Below the pieces are notes generated by a model. The model was not told where the DNA came from. It did no database searches and saw nothing but the letters and a program-made list of their open reading frames with translations. The translations under genes and the position numbers were made by a program. 36,874 nt of DNA from Acidimicrobiia bacterium (lineage in GTDB: Bacteria; Actinomycetota; Acidimicrobiia; IMCC26256; JAENVU01), in NCBI GenBank assembly GCA_009694415.1, contig SHUZ01000008.1, forward strand, positions 1-36,874. The letters run 5' to 3'. Shown in pieces: positions 1 to 8,295 of the stretch (its first letter is position 1; every line of letters starts with the position of its first letter).

Positions 1-1
1 A

Positions 2-1672
2 CGTGTTGCCGATCCGATGGTGGCCTGGGCATTGATCGTTGCACTGTCTGTAGCGCTCTTCTTTTTCATTTTTATGGCGTTCGCTGCGAACCCATTTGAA
101 CTCGTTAGCGGTGTTATCCCAGCCGATGGACGCGGTCCGAATCCGTTACTTCAGAACCACCCGCTGATGGCGTTTCATCCGCCGATGCTCTATCTCGGGT
201 ACGTCGGAATGACTGTGCCGTTCTCATTCGCGATGGCAGCGTTAATAACCGGTCGGTTTGGTGAAGGATGGCTCGAAGATACGCGGCGGGCGACGCTAAC
301 TGCGTGGGGTTTCCTTACGGTTGGGATAATTCTCGGTGCATGGTGGAGTTATGAGGTTCTCGGCTGGGGCGGTTATTGGGCATGGGACCCGGTTGAGAAC
401 GCGTCGTTGCTCCCGTGGTTGACCGCGACCGCCTTTATCCATTCAGTGCTCGTTCAAGAGCGACGAGGCATGCTTCGCGTCTGGAACTTGTCGCTAGTAA
501 TAGCGACGTTTTGTTTGACGATTCTCGGAACGTTTCTGACCCGCTCCGGCATTATCAATTCGGTTCATTCGTTCACCCAATCCGGGATTGGGCCCTGGCT
601 GCTCGGGTATTTGGTAATAGTCGCGATAGTTGGCATTGGGTTGATTGCATGGCGTGCAGATGAATTGCACTCAACGGGTCAGATTGACTCCGTAGTCTCC
701 GGCGAAGCTGCGTTCCTAGCCAACAACCTGTTATTCGCGGGCCTCGCATTTGTTGTGCTTCTAGGTACCGTTTTCCCATTGGTAGCTGAAGCAGTCAGAG
801 GGTCGCGGTTGACGGTAGGCGAGCCCTATTTCGACCGGATGGCCTCGCCTTTGGGACTCGCGCTGTTATTCCTTATGGCCGTGGCACCAGCGTTGCCGTG
901 GCAGGGAACTTCGGGCGATGTGTTGGGTCGGCGATTACTCGGTCCCGCATACGGGGGAGCGGCAGTGATGATCGCAACTTTGATCTTCCTGACACGTGAT
1001 CTCGGAACGGCACTCGCATTCGGACTGGCGGCATTCGCTCTCCTGGGCATAGCGCGTGAAGTAACGCACGCCGTATCGCAACGAAGGAGTATCGATGGGA
1101 TTGGACCAACACGCGCCTTGGTCCGAACGGTAGGTGGCAATCCGCGTCGCTACGGCGGCCTTGTAGTTCACGTTGGAGTCGTCCTCATTGCATTGGCACT
1201 CGCTTCGGCCAGCGCCTTCGGGACCAAACGTGAAGTGCGGCTCGAGGAAGGCGAGTCTGTCGTCGTGGGTGGTTACGACCTCAAATTCATCGGTACGCGC
1301 ACCACAACGACCCCACAGAAGATCACTGTGTTGGCAGATCTAAGTATTCATCGAGATGGCCGATCGCTTGGGACGTACGCGCCTTCGATCTCTACGTTTC
1401 CAAACTCCAACATGGGAATCGGCACCCCTTCGGTACGAACAGGCCTGTTGGAAGATCTGTATCTAACGCTCGTATCGTCACCGACTGAGCGAGGCCGCGT
1501 GACGATCAGTGTCTCGGTGCATGCGATGACGCTTTGGCTTTGGATTGGCGGCTTGGTCATGGCCCTCGGAACGGCTATTGCGCTGCTGCCTTCATTGCGT
1601 CGACGTACGAATCGTTCGGATCCATCGGTATACGAGGGAGACGCTGAGCCAATCGTCGAGGTCAGCGGGTGA
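2..1672 (+). CDS. ccmF: Cytochrome c haem lyase subunit CcmF (5' end outside window)
   Basis: CcmF is the integral membrane subunit of the System I cytochrome c synthetase; it takes haem from holo-CcmE and attaches it to apocytochrome c on the outer face of the membrane. The reading frame is open from base 2, so the gene begins to the left of the window; roughly the first 100 residues are missing compared with the usual length near 650. Visible marks, numbered from the ATG at 17, are the NHPLMAFHPPMLYLGY histidine segment (residues 47-62), the tryptophan-rich haem-handling WWD motif (about 117-132, GGYWAWDPVENASLLPWL), many membrane helices, a periplasmic stretch after about residue 405 and a last helix near 505-525. 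It is translationally coupled to the next gene by a GTGA overlap. System I is unusual for Actinobacteria, which mostly use ResB/CcsA. Family assignment is secure. Confidence 0.95.
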   Translation, partial: RVADPMVAWALIVALSVALFFFIFMAFAANPFELVSGVIPADGRGPNPLLQNHPLMAFHPPMLYLGYVGMTVPFSFAMAALITGRFGEGWLEDTRRATLTAWGFLTVGIILGAWWSYEVLGWGGYWAWDPVENASLLPWLTATAFIHSVLVQERRGMLRVWNLSLVIATFCLTILGTFLTRSGIINSVHSFTQSGIGPWLLGYLVIVAIVGIGLIAWRADELHSTGQIDSVVSGEAAFLANNLLFAGLAFVVLLGTVFPLVAEAVRGSRLTVGEPYFDRMASPLGLALLFLMAVAPALPWQGTSGDVLGRRLLGPAYGGAAVMIATLIFLTRDLGTALAFGLAAFALLGIAREVTHAVSQRRSIDGIGPTRALVRTVGGNPRRYGGLVVHVGVVLIALALASASAFGTKREVRLEEGESVVVGGYDLKFIGTRTTTTPQKITVLADLSIHRDGRSLGTYAPSISTFPNSNMGIGTPSVRTGLLEDLYLTLVSSPTERGRVTISVSVHAMTLWLWIGGLVMALGTAIALLPSLRRRTNRSDPSVYEGDAEPIVEVSG

Positions 1673-2214
1673 AATACCCGTGGCGATGGGTTGCTATCGC
1701 ATCCGGACTGATGGTCGCCGCGCTCGCGGTTGTATTGGCTCTGACTGTAGGAACAGACCCGCGAGCGGATACGAAGGTCAGTGCGTTGCTGGGCGAACAA
1801 TCGCCGCGATGGAGCGCCACGATGCTCGATGGGACGCCAGTTTCATCCGAGTCCCTAGCCGGCAAGACGGTGATTATTAACTTCTGGAACTCGTGGTGCA
1901 TCCCCTGTCGTGAAGAACTTCCCGCCCTACAGGAGTGGCACTCACGCATTTCTGCGGACACGTCCGTTGTATTGGTGGGCATACCGAGAGACGACACCAC
2001 TAGTGCGATCCGCGAGGCGGCTGAAGCGGATGAAATGTTGTGGGCGGCGCGGCAGGATGCGGATGCTGAAGCAGCGACATTGGCATTCGGAACGCGCGGA
2101 CAACCGGAAACATTCGCGATTGGGCCCGACGGTGTAATCGTGGGATCGAAGTATGGGCCTATAAGTGTGAGTGAACTCGATCAGATGGTGGCCCGCGCGC
2201 AAGGTTCAGGATGA
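1669..2214 (+). CDS. ccmG: Thiol:disulfide oxidoreductase CcmG/DsbE (TlpA-like)
   Basis: This is a membrane-anchored thioredoxin-fold protein that keeps the CXXCH haem-binding cysteines of apocytochrome c reduced on the outer side of the membrane. The 181-residue protein has an N-terminal signal anchor (about residues 7-27), then a TlpA/ResA-like domain with the active site WCIPC (Cys77 and Cys80) inside FWNSWCIPCREELP, and a cis-proline loop GQPETFAI near residue 146. The GTG start at 1669 overlaps the ccmF stop by four bases and its own stop overlaps the ATG of the next gene by four bases, so the three genes are one translationally coupled operon. ResA-like reductases of System II are similar in sequence, but the ccmF and ccmH neighbours decide for CcmG. 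Confidence 0.92.
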   Translation: MKYPWRWVAIASGLMVAALAVVLALTVGTDPRADTKVSALLGEQSPRWSATMLDGTPVSSESLAGKTVIINFWNSWCIPCREELPALQEWHSRISADTSVVLVGIPRDDTTSAIREAAEADEMLWAARQDADAEAATLAFGTRGQPETFAIGPDGVIVGSKYGPISVSELDQMVARAQGSG

Positions 2215-3254
2215 GACGCCACTCGCGCGGATGGTTCCAAATGGTGGTACTCGGAGCCTTGCTGTTCGGAGCCGTCGCATTCGCGCTTTGGCCGAATGGT
2301 TCATCGGAGTCAATTGATGAGCACACGAACAGACTCGCAACCGAGTTTCGTTGCGTGGACTGCGAGGGCTTGTCGGTAGCGGAGTCATCGACAGCGTCAG
2401 CGCGCGCGCAACGCCGAGATATTGAAACTCGTATTCGAGATGGACAAAGCGACGCGACGATAAGGCGTGTATTTACGAACCGTTTCGGAGAGTCGATCCT
2501 GTTGGAGCCGCCGGCCGAGGGTGTGGGTTTGTTGCTGTGGGCAATGCCAATAACGGTGATAATTGTTGGAGGAGGCTGTCTAGTCCTGGCCATACGACGA
2601 TGGCGTCGTGCTGACGACGTTGTTGACGAACTAGATGGTTTTGCTCGCGATGAGAGCGCGAACGCATCGCCTGCCCGCCGGATTGGCGTGGCCGTTGCCC
2701 TTGTTGGTTTTGCGATCGCCGCCGGTATTGCGCTCGCAATTGGAACTGGTGTGCGGGCGCCTGGCTCGAACCCGACTGGGCGCTCCGCAGAGAGTGCTCA
2801 GGTATCGGATGAATCGAGAGAACTGATGCTCGAAGCCGCCGTGGACAGGGCGCCGGGAGACGCATTGGCGCATCTCGCTCTAGCTCGGTTTCGCTTGGGG
2901 CGGCAGGACCGCGCTGGCGCACTGGAGGCTTATCGACAGTCGGCAACGCTCGACCCAACCGACCCCGAACCGTTTGCTTACAGCGGCTGGGTTATTCGAC
3001 TCGGAGGATTTCCTGACGAAGGGCTCGAACTAATAGACAAGGCCATTGCGATCGATCCCCTGTATCCGGATGCCAGATTCTTTCGAGGGACGATCCTTCT
3101 GCGTGACCGCGGTGACCCCGCTTCCGCGATACCCGAGTTTCAGCGGTACCTTGTTGGGGACCCCGATGGTCCAATGGCTAATGCGGTGCGCGGACTCCTT
3201 GCAGAAGCCGTGAAGACATCGCCAACGACCCTACCCAAACAAGCCTCCCGCTAG
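2211..3254 (+). CDS. ccmH: Fused CcmH-CcmI cytochrome c maturation protein
   Basis: The protein (347 residues) combines two Ccm subunits. The N-terminal part is CcmH: an anchor helix (about 10-27), then the redox segment FRCVDCEGLSVAES with Cys48 and Cys51, followed by the conserved helical bundle and a membrane helix near 107-128. CcmH reduces or resolves the disulfide of apocytochrome c together with CcmG. A second helix (about 158-180) leads into a periplasmic TPR region (about 205-335; the DPTDPEPFAYSGWV and DPLYPDARFFRG repeats), which corresponds to CcmI, the apocytochrome chaperone. A CcmH-CcmI fusion is also known from E. coli CcmH, so this is a recognised arrangement. The ATG overlaps the ccmG stop (ATGA). 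Confidence 0.9.
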   Translation: MRRHSRGWFQMVVLGALLFGAVAFALWPNGSSESIDEHTNRLATEFRCVDCEGLSVAESSTASARAQRRDIETRIRDGQSDATIRRVFTNRFGESILLEPPAEGVGLLLWAMPITVIIVGGGCLVLAIRRWRRADDVVDELDGFARDESANASPARRIGVAVALVGFAIAAGIALAIGTGVRAPGSNPTGRSAESAQVSDESRELMLEAAVDRAPGDALAHLALARFRLGRQDRAGALEAYRQSATLDPTDPEPFAYSGWVIRLGGFPDEGLELIDKAIAIDPLYPDARFFRGTILLRDRGDPASAIPEFQRYLVGDPDGPMANAVRGLLAEAVKTSPTTLPKQASR

Positions 3255-3262
3255 GAGCGAAC

Positions 3263-3736
3263 GTGCCTGAGTTACCTGAATATCAAATCGACGGGTCCAA
3301 GATCTATAGGACGACGATCAAGACCGAACGCGGCGACATCGTCATGGACCTTGACCCGAAATTGGCAGCGAACACGGTCAACAACTTTGTAGGCCTCGCG
3401 CGCGGTGGATATTACGACGGACTTAATTTTCACCGTGTTGTTCCTGATTTCGTCATCCAGGGTGGCTGCCCGCAAGGGACCGGAACTGGTGACGCGGGTT
3501 ACAAGTTTCACGACGAGGAAGTTCTGGGCGAATACACACTTGGCGCAGTTGCAATGGCGAACTCAGGCAAGAACACAAATGGGTCGCAGTTCTTCATCAC
3601 GATTGACGACTGCACGCGCAAGTTGGGGAAGGACTACAACTTGTTCGGTTACGTGGTGGAGGGCATTGAAATCGTGCAATCGACAGAAGTGGGCGATGTG
3701 ATGCTTAGCGTTATTGTCGACGAAGTAGATCGTTAA
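3263..3736 (+). CDS. Cyclophilin-type peptidyl-prolyl cis-trans isomerase
   Basis: Cyclophilins catalyse cis-trans isomerisation of X-Pro bonds and assist folding. This 157-residue protein is almost only the catalytic domain. It shows the active-site block FHRVVPDFVIQGG (residues 57-68, with Arg58), the GTGTGDAGYKFHDE loop and NTNGSQFFIT, all canonical. No signal peptide or membrane segment is visible, so it is cytoplasmic. The GTG start at 3263 sits 5 bases after an AGGAG ribosome binding site (3253-3257), which overlaps the end of the ccmH-I gene; the 8-base gap suggests co-transcription with the Ccm genes, although a functional link to cytochrome maturation is not shown. The usual Trp-containing loop is absent, as in many short bacterial cyclophilins. 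Confidence 0.93.
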   Translation: MPELPEYQIDGSKIYRTTIKTERGDIVMDLDPKLAANTVNNFVGLARGGYYDGLNFHRVVPDFVIQGGCPQGTGTGDAGYKFHDEEVLGEYTLGAVAMANSGKNTNGSQFFITIDDCTRKLGKDYNLFGYVVEGIEIVQSTEVGDVMLSVIVDEVDR

Positions 3737-3773
3737 GCACACTGAGCACCGAGGACGGAACACGGAGCACGCA

Positions 3774-6053
3774 ATGGGCAAGGTAGTTGGATGCAACGCT
3801 TCTATCGATGAGGTGCGGTCGACGTACGAGAAGCTCGTAAGAAACGTCGATATTGCACGTCGTCGCCTTGGGAGATCGCTTACGTTTGCTGAGAAGGTGT
3901 TGTTCGGTCATGCGAACGACGTCGAGACAATCGAAACCGTTCGAGGGCTGAATTACGGCGACTATCGCCCCGATCGCGTTGCGATGCAAGATGCGACAGC
4001 GCAGATGGCGCTGCTGCAGTTCATGATTGCTGATCTTCCCGCGGTGTCTGTGCCAACGACCGTGCACTGCGACCACCTGATTCAGGCGCGAGTTAGCGCG
4101 CAGCCGGACTTAGCCGCGGCTCTCGAGGAGAACGACGAGGTGTACGACTTCCTCGCATCGGTGAGTGCCAAGTATGGAATCGGCTTTTGGAAACCAGGAC
4201 AAGGGATCATCCACCAGGTGGTGCTCGAGCACTATGCATTCCCTGGCGGGATGATGATCGGCACCGACAGTCACACACCGAATGCTGGTGGGCTCGGGAT
4301 GATTGCAATCGGAGTCGGTGGCGCCGATGCCGTAGATGTGATGGCAGGATGGCCGTTCAACACGCGGGTCCCGCAGGTGATCGGCGTGAGACTTTCGGGC
4401 GAGCTGTCCGGTTGGGCATCTGCCAAGGATGTGATTCTGAAGGTGGCGGGGATCCTCACCGTGAAAGGCGGAACAGGGGCCATCATCGAGTACTTCGGGC
4501 CGGGCGTTTCGACGATTGCTGCAACCGGTAAGGCGACTATCTGCAACATGGGTGCCGAGATCGGCGCAACGTGCTCTGTGTTCCCCTTTGACGACCGTAT
4601 GGCCGCGTATATGAAGGTAACCGAACGAGCCGAATTGGCTGTGCTCGCAGAGCAACATAGCGAATACCTTCGGGCGGACCCAGAGGTTGCAAGCGATCCC
4701 GAGCGTTATTTCAACCGCGTGATCGATGTGAACCTCTCAGAATTGGAACCACACCTTGTTGGTCCCGGTACTCCTGATCTCGATCGTCCCTTGTCAGCGG
4801 TAAGCGAAGCCGTGAAGGTTGAGGGGTACCCGGCGCGGATATCTCAGGCGCTGGTAGGTAGTTGCACGAACTCAAGCTACGAAGACATCGGGCGTGCAGC
4901 CCATGTCGCGCGTCAGGCTGCTGCCGCTGGCATCCGCGTCCAGGTCCCACTCTTGGTGACTCCTGGAAGTGAACAAATACGCGCCACGATCGCCCGCGAC
5001 GGTCTTCTAGCCGACCTCGAAGCGATCGGTGCCACTGTGATGGCGAACGCGTGCGGACCATGCATCGGTCAGTGGAAACGGACAGACACGGAACCGGGAG
5101 AAGTGAACACGATCGTGTCATCGTTCAATCGCAATTTCCCTGCACGCAACGACGGCAATCCGTCGACCTTATCGTTTATCGCTTCACCCGAGACCGTAAC
5201 CGCAATGGCATTGACGGGCCGCCTCGACGTGGATTTCGTTCACGAACCACTCACCGCTCCTGATGGTTCCCAGATTCAACTGCGCGCGCCGGAAGCTGCT
5301 GAGTTGCCAGCAGGTGGTTTCGACACGGGGGAAATGGGATTCGTCGCACCCGCTACTGATCCGTCGACAGTCTCGGTGGTGATCGCACCTGGATCGGAGC
5401 GTTTAGAAGCCCTCGTTCCATTCGCGGCTTGGGACGGATCTGATTTCTTGGGATTACAGGTGCTACTCAAGGCCACAGGTAAATGCACGACGGACCACAT
5501 CTCGCCTGCGGGGCGTTGGCTTCAGTTCCGAGGTCACCTCTCCAACATCTCGGACAATCTTTTCATAGGCGCGAACAACGCGTTCTCGCTTGATGAACCT
5601 GGCACCGGCATCGATGTACGAGATCGATCCGTAAAGTCGCTCGCGACTCTGGCTCGCGAATACAAGGACGCAGGAATTGCCTGGGTCGCCATCGGCGATG
5701 AGAACTATGGCGAAGGATCGTCCCGTGAGCATGCTGCGATGGAACCGCGTTACATGGGAGCGCGTGCAATTATCGCTCGCTCTTTCGCGCGCATCCACGA
5801 GGCGAACCTCAAGAAGCAGGGAGTGTTGGCACTCACCTTCGCTAAATCATCAGACTATGAGCGGATTCTGGTCGACGACAAGATCGACATTTGTGGTCTC
5901 CAAGAGTTAGCCCCAAATGTGGTAGTAAATGTGGTCTTGAGGCATGCAGATTGTTCGAGCGATGAGATCGAAACAACCCACACAATGTCCGACGAGCACA
6001 TCGGGTGGTTCAGGGCCGGTTCAGCTCTCAACCTCTTGGGGGCAAATCGGTGA
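3774..6053 (+). CDS. acn: Aconitate hydratase, mitochondrial (ACO2) type
   Basis: Aconitase interconverts citrate and isocitrate in the TCA cycle using a [4Fe-4S] cluster. The 759-residue protein has the substrate-binding VHCDHLIQA, the LIGTDSHTPN-like block IGTDSHTPNAGGLGM followed by GVGGADAVDVMAG, and the three cluster cysteines in GSCTNSSYEDIGR and NACGPCIGQW. The C-terminal swivel domain carries GDENYGEGSSREHAA. Length and wording match the eukaryotic mitochondrial and Bacteroidetes type rather than the roughly 900-residue AcnA/IRP type usual in Actinobacteria. An ATG at 3774 follows a purine-rich stretch. The stop overlaps a GTG at 6050 that opens a seven-codon frame. Function is secure. 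Confidence 0.96.
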   Translation: MGKVVGCNASIDEVRSTYEKLVRNVDIARRRLGRSLTFAEKVLFGHANDVETIETVRGLNYGDYRPDRVAMQDATAQMALLQFMIADLPAVSVPTTVHCDHLIQARVSAQPDLAAALEENDEVYDFLASVSAKYGIGFWKPGQGIIHQVVLEHYAFPGGMMIGTDSHTPNAGGLGMIAIGVGGADAVDVMAGWPFNTRVPQVIGVRLSGELSGWASAKDVILKVAGILTVKGGTGAIIEYFGPGVSTIAATGKATICNMGAEIGATCSVFPFDDRMAAYMKVTERAELAVLAEQHSEYLRADPEVASDPERYFNRVIDVNLSELEPHLVGPGTPDLDRPLSAVSEAVKVEGYPARISQALVGSCTNSSYEDIGRAAHVARQAAAAGIRVQVPLLVTPGSEQIRATIARDGLLADLEAIGATVMANACGPCIGQWKRTDTEPGEVNTIVSSFNRNFPARNDGNPSTLSFIASPETVTAMALTGRLDVDFVHEPLTAPDGSQIQLRAPEAAELPAGGFDTGEMGFVAPATDPSTVSVVIAPGSERLEALVPFAAWDGSDFLGLQVLLKATGKCTTDHISPAGRWLQFRGHLSNISDNLFIGANNAFSLDEPGTGIDVRDRSVKSLATLAREYKDAGIAWVAIGDENYGEGSSREHAAMEPRYMGARAIIARSFARIHEANLKKQGVLALTFAKSSDYERILVDDKIDICGLQELAPNVVVNVVLRHADCSSDEIETTHTMSDEHIGWFRAGSALNLLGANR

Positions 6054-6073
6054 GCACTGACAAGAAAAAGTGA
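6050..6073 (+). other. Seven-codon frame linking acn to the MMPL gene, with A5 run
   Basis: A GTG at 6050 overlaps the aconitase stop and opens MSTDKKK followed by TGA (6071-6073). That stop itself overlaps the GTG (6070) of the transporter gene. The frame contains a run of five A at 6064-6068. One extra A would fuse this frame to the transporter and give it a lysine-rich N-terminus MSTDKKKVTPLGRLG. It may therefore be the true transporter start with a sequencing or slippage indel, or a minimal coupling peptide. Confidence 0.4.
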
Positions 6074-8295
6074 CTCCTCTCGGTCGGTTGGGCGGTGCGG
6101 CATTTAGGCGGCGCTGGTGGGTGATCTCGGCGTGGCTGGTCATCCTGGTGACACTCGGAGTCGCGAGTTCTTCTGTTGGTTCGACATTTCGCGACGAGTT
6201 CACAATTCCAGGTACCGACGCGCAACACGCGATCGACCTGCTGGAAGCGAGATTTCCGCAACAGAATCTTCTGACCACCCAAGTTGTACTTCATTCCAGT
6301 TCCGGGCCGATAGACAAGGCCCTTATCTCTACTGTGGCGACCTCGGTTGGAAAGATTCACGACGTTCATCTCGTCGGTCCGCCGCAGGTCTCAGCAAACG
6401 GTAAGACGGTCTTAATGCAAGTGGCCTATTCGGCTCAGTGGAGTGATCTGCCTACCAATGGAATAGCGCAACTCAATTCGGCCACCCGTGCGGCTCGCGA
6501 AGCCGGGGTACGAGTTGAATACGGAGGACCTGTAGCCGACGCCCTATTGGCGAAAAAACAAAGTGGCAGCAACGCTGACGCGATAGGACTGCTTGTTGCA
6601 CTTGTGATCTTGATCTTTGTTTTCGGCACCGTGGTAGCCGCGCTGGTACCTGTCGGCATGGCGATTATGGGAATAGTCATCTCAGTATCGCTGCTTACCG
6701 TCGTGGCGACGATGTTTACCGTCGGTACTGTCGCTCCGGTTATCGGAGTGATGATCGGCTTAGGCGTAGGGATCGACTACTCCCTACTTATTGTCACCCG
6801 ATTTCGTCAGAATCGTGACGCAGGAATGGATATTCAGGAGGCGATCGAAGTTGCGATGGCCACCGCAGGAAGTGCCGCACTGTTTGCCGGCGCTTGCGTC
6901 ATGATCTCGTTGGGGGGTCTGTGGTTCGCGAGGATTCCTTATGTTTCGATGCTCGGATTCTCTGCCGCGCTATTCGTTTTTGTGATGGTCCTTGTGTCGC
7001 TGACACTCTTGCCAGCGCTCCTCGGCGTGTTGGGTCACCACCTGGATCGCTTGCGCGTGTTTCCGAAACGACATTCTCACACCGATGCAGGTGGCGGATT
7101 TTGGTATCGATGGGGCCATGCCGTAGCGAAATATCGGTGGCCTTGTCTTGTGGCATCCCTCGCGGTCTTACTGCTGCTGGCTTGGCCAGCTCTTGGATTA
7201 CAGCTTGGCTTTGCAACCGACGGCGATGATCCAACTAGCTACACGCAACGTCGCGCGTACGACTATGTGAGCGAAGCGTTCGGTCCCGGCGTGAATAGTC
7301 CGCTACTCATCACAATGAAGTTCGCACCCGCTGCCAAGCGTGACGTCGCTGCAGATCTTTCCGCAGTACAGCGCATCCTCGGTGCGGTCAAAGGGACTAA
7401 AGGAGTGGTATTGGCTGAGGGGCCTCTACTCAACAAGACGGCTTCAGCGGGAGTATTGATCGTCATCCCGTCAACCGAAGGCAACGCACCAGCAACGCAA
7501 GATCTTGTCCGCACACTTCAGAATCGCGTCATACCGACTGCTACAGCGGGAACCCCGCTAGATGGGAATGTGTTTGTCGGCGGAACCACCGCCGAACTGA
7601 TTGCCGTAACCGATCGCATTTCAGAGCGTCTGCTTTGGTGTATCGGATTTGTTGTGCTCGCGGCGTTCTTCTTATTGATGTTGGTGTTTCGGTCCATCTT
7701 GGTTCCGCTCAAGGCCGCGGTGATGAATTTTTTATCTATCGGGGCCGCTTTTGGCATTTTGGTCGTCGTGTTCCAGTGGGGCTGGGGACGTGAATTGATC
7801 GGGGTGCATGAGATGGTTCCAGTTGTTTCATTCGTGCCGCTAATAATGTTCGCGATCCTGTTCGGTTTGTCGATGGACTATGAAGTGTTCCTGTTGACAC
7901 GTGTGCGCGAGGAATACCTCGCGACAGGTGACAACCGCGAAGCCGTCGCAACTGGCTTGGCGAAGACGGCGAGGGTGATCACATCTGCGGCTGTGATCAT
8001 GATCTCGGTGTTCCTTGTATTCGTTACCAACTCGTCGCCAACGGTGAAGATGCTTGGAATCGGCCTGGCGGCTGCAGTCGCAGTTGACGCTACGATCGTG
8101 CGCTTGGTGCTCGTTCCATCCACGATGGAACTGCTTGGCAAAGCGAACTGGTGGATGCCCAAGTGGCTGGATCGCATTCTGCCGCGCCTCGACGTCGATG
8201 GTCCATCGGAGTTATCTGATCGTTCGCTATCTGCTCTAGCCACAGATGGAACTTTCGACGAAGCCGCGGGAGCTGGCAGTAACGCCGAGGGCTAG
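6070..8295 (+). CDS. MMPL-family RND transporter
   Basis: This 741-residue membrane protein belongs to the MmpL branch of the RND superfamily, proton-driven exporters of lipids and other hydrophobic compounds across the actinobacterial inner membrane. It starts with a cytoplasmic LGRLGGAAFRRRWWV and a first helix (about 18-35), then an extracytoplasmic porter domain, a block of helices, a second porter domain and a second helical block. Both proton-relay motifs are present: GVGIDYSLLIVTRF in the first block and GLSMDYEVFLLTRV in the second. There is no long C-terminal extension of the mycobacterial MmpL3 type. The start is taken as GTG 6070, but an upstream GTG at 6050 in another frame leaves a frameshift possible. 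The stop shares CTAG with the convergent radical SAM gene. Substrate unknown. Confidence 0.9.
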   Translation: MTPLGRLGGAAFRRRWWVISAWLVILVTLGVASSSVGSTFRDEFTIPGTDAQHAIDLLEARFPQQNLLTTQVVLHSSSGPIDKALISTVATSVGKIHDVHLVGPPQVSANGKTVLMQVAYSAQWSDLPTNGIAQLNSATRAAREAGVRVEYGGPVADALLAKKQSGSNADAIGLLVALVILIFVFGTVVAALVPVGMAIMGIVISVSLLTVVATMFTVGTVAPVIGVMIGLGVGIDYSLLIVTRFRQNRDAGMDIQEAIEVAMATAGSAALFAGACVMISLGGLWFARIPYVSMLGFSAALFVFVMVLVSLTLLPALLGVLGHHLDRLRVFPKRHSHTDAGGGFWYRWGHAVAKYRWPCLVASLAVLLLLAWPALGLQLGFATDGDDPTSYTQRRAYDYVSEAFGPGVNSPLLITMKFAPAAKRDVAADLSAVQRILGAVKGTKGVVLAEGPLLNKTASAGVLIVIPSTEGNAPATQDLVRTLQNRVIPTATAGTPLDGNVFVGGTTAELIAVTDRISERLLWCIGFVVLAAFFLLMLVFRSILVPLKAAVMNFLSIGAAFGILVVVFQWGWGRELIGVHEMVPVVSFVPLIMFAILFGLSMDYEVFLLTRVREEYLATGDNREAVATGLAKTARVITSAAVIMISVFLVFVTNSSPTVKMLGIGLAAAVAVDATIVRLVLVPSTMELLGKANWWMPKWLDRILPRLDVDGPSELSDRSLSALATDGTFDEAAGAGSNAEG

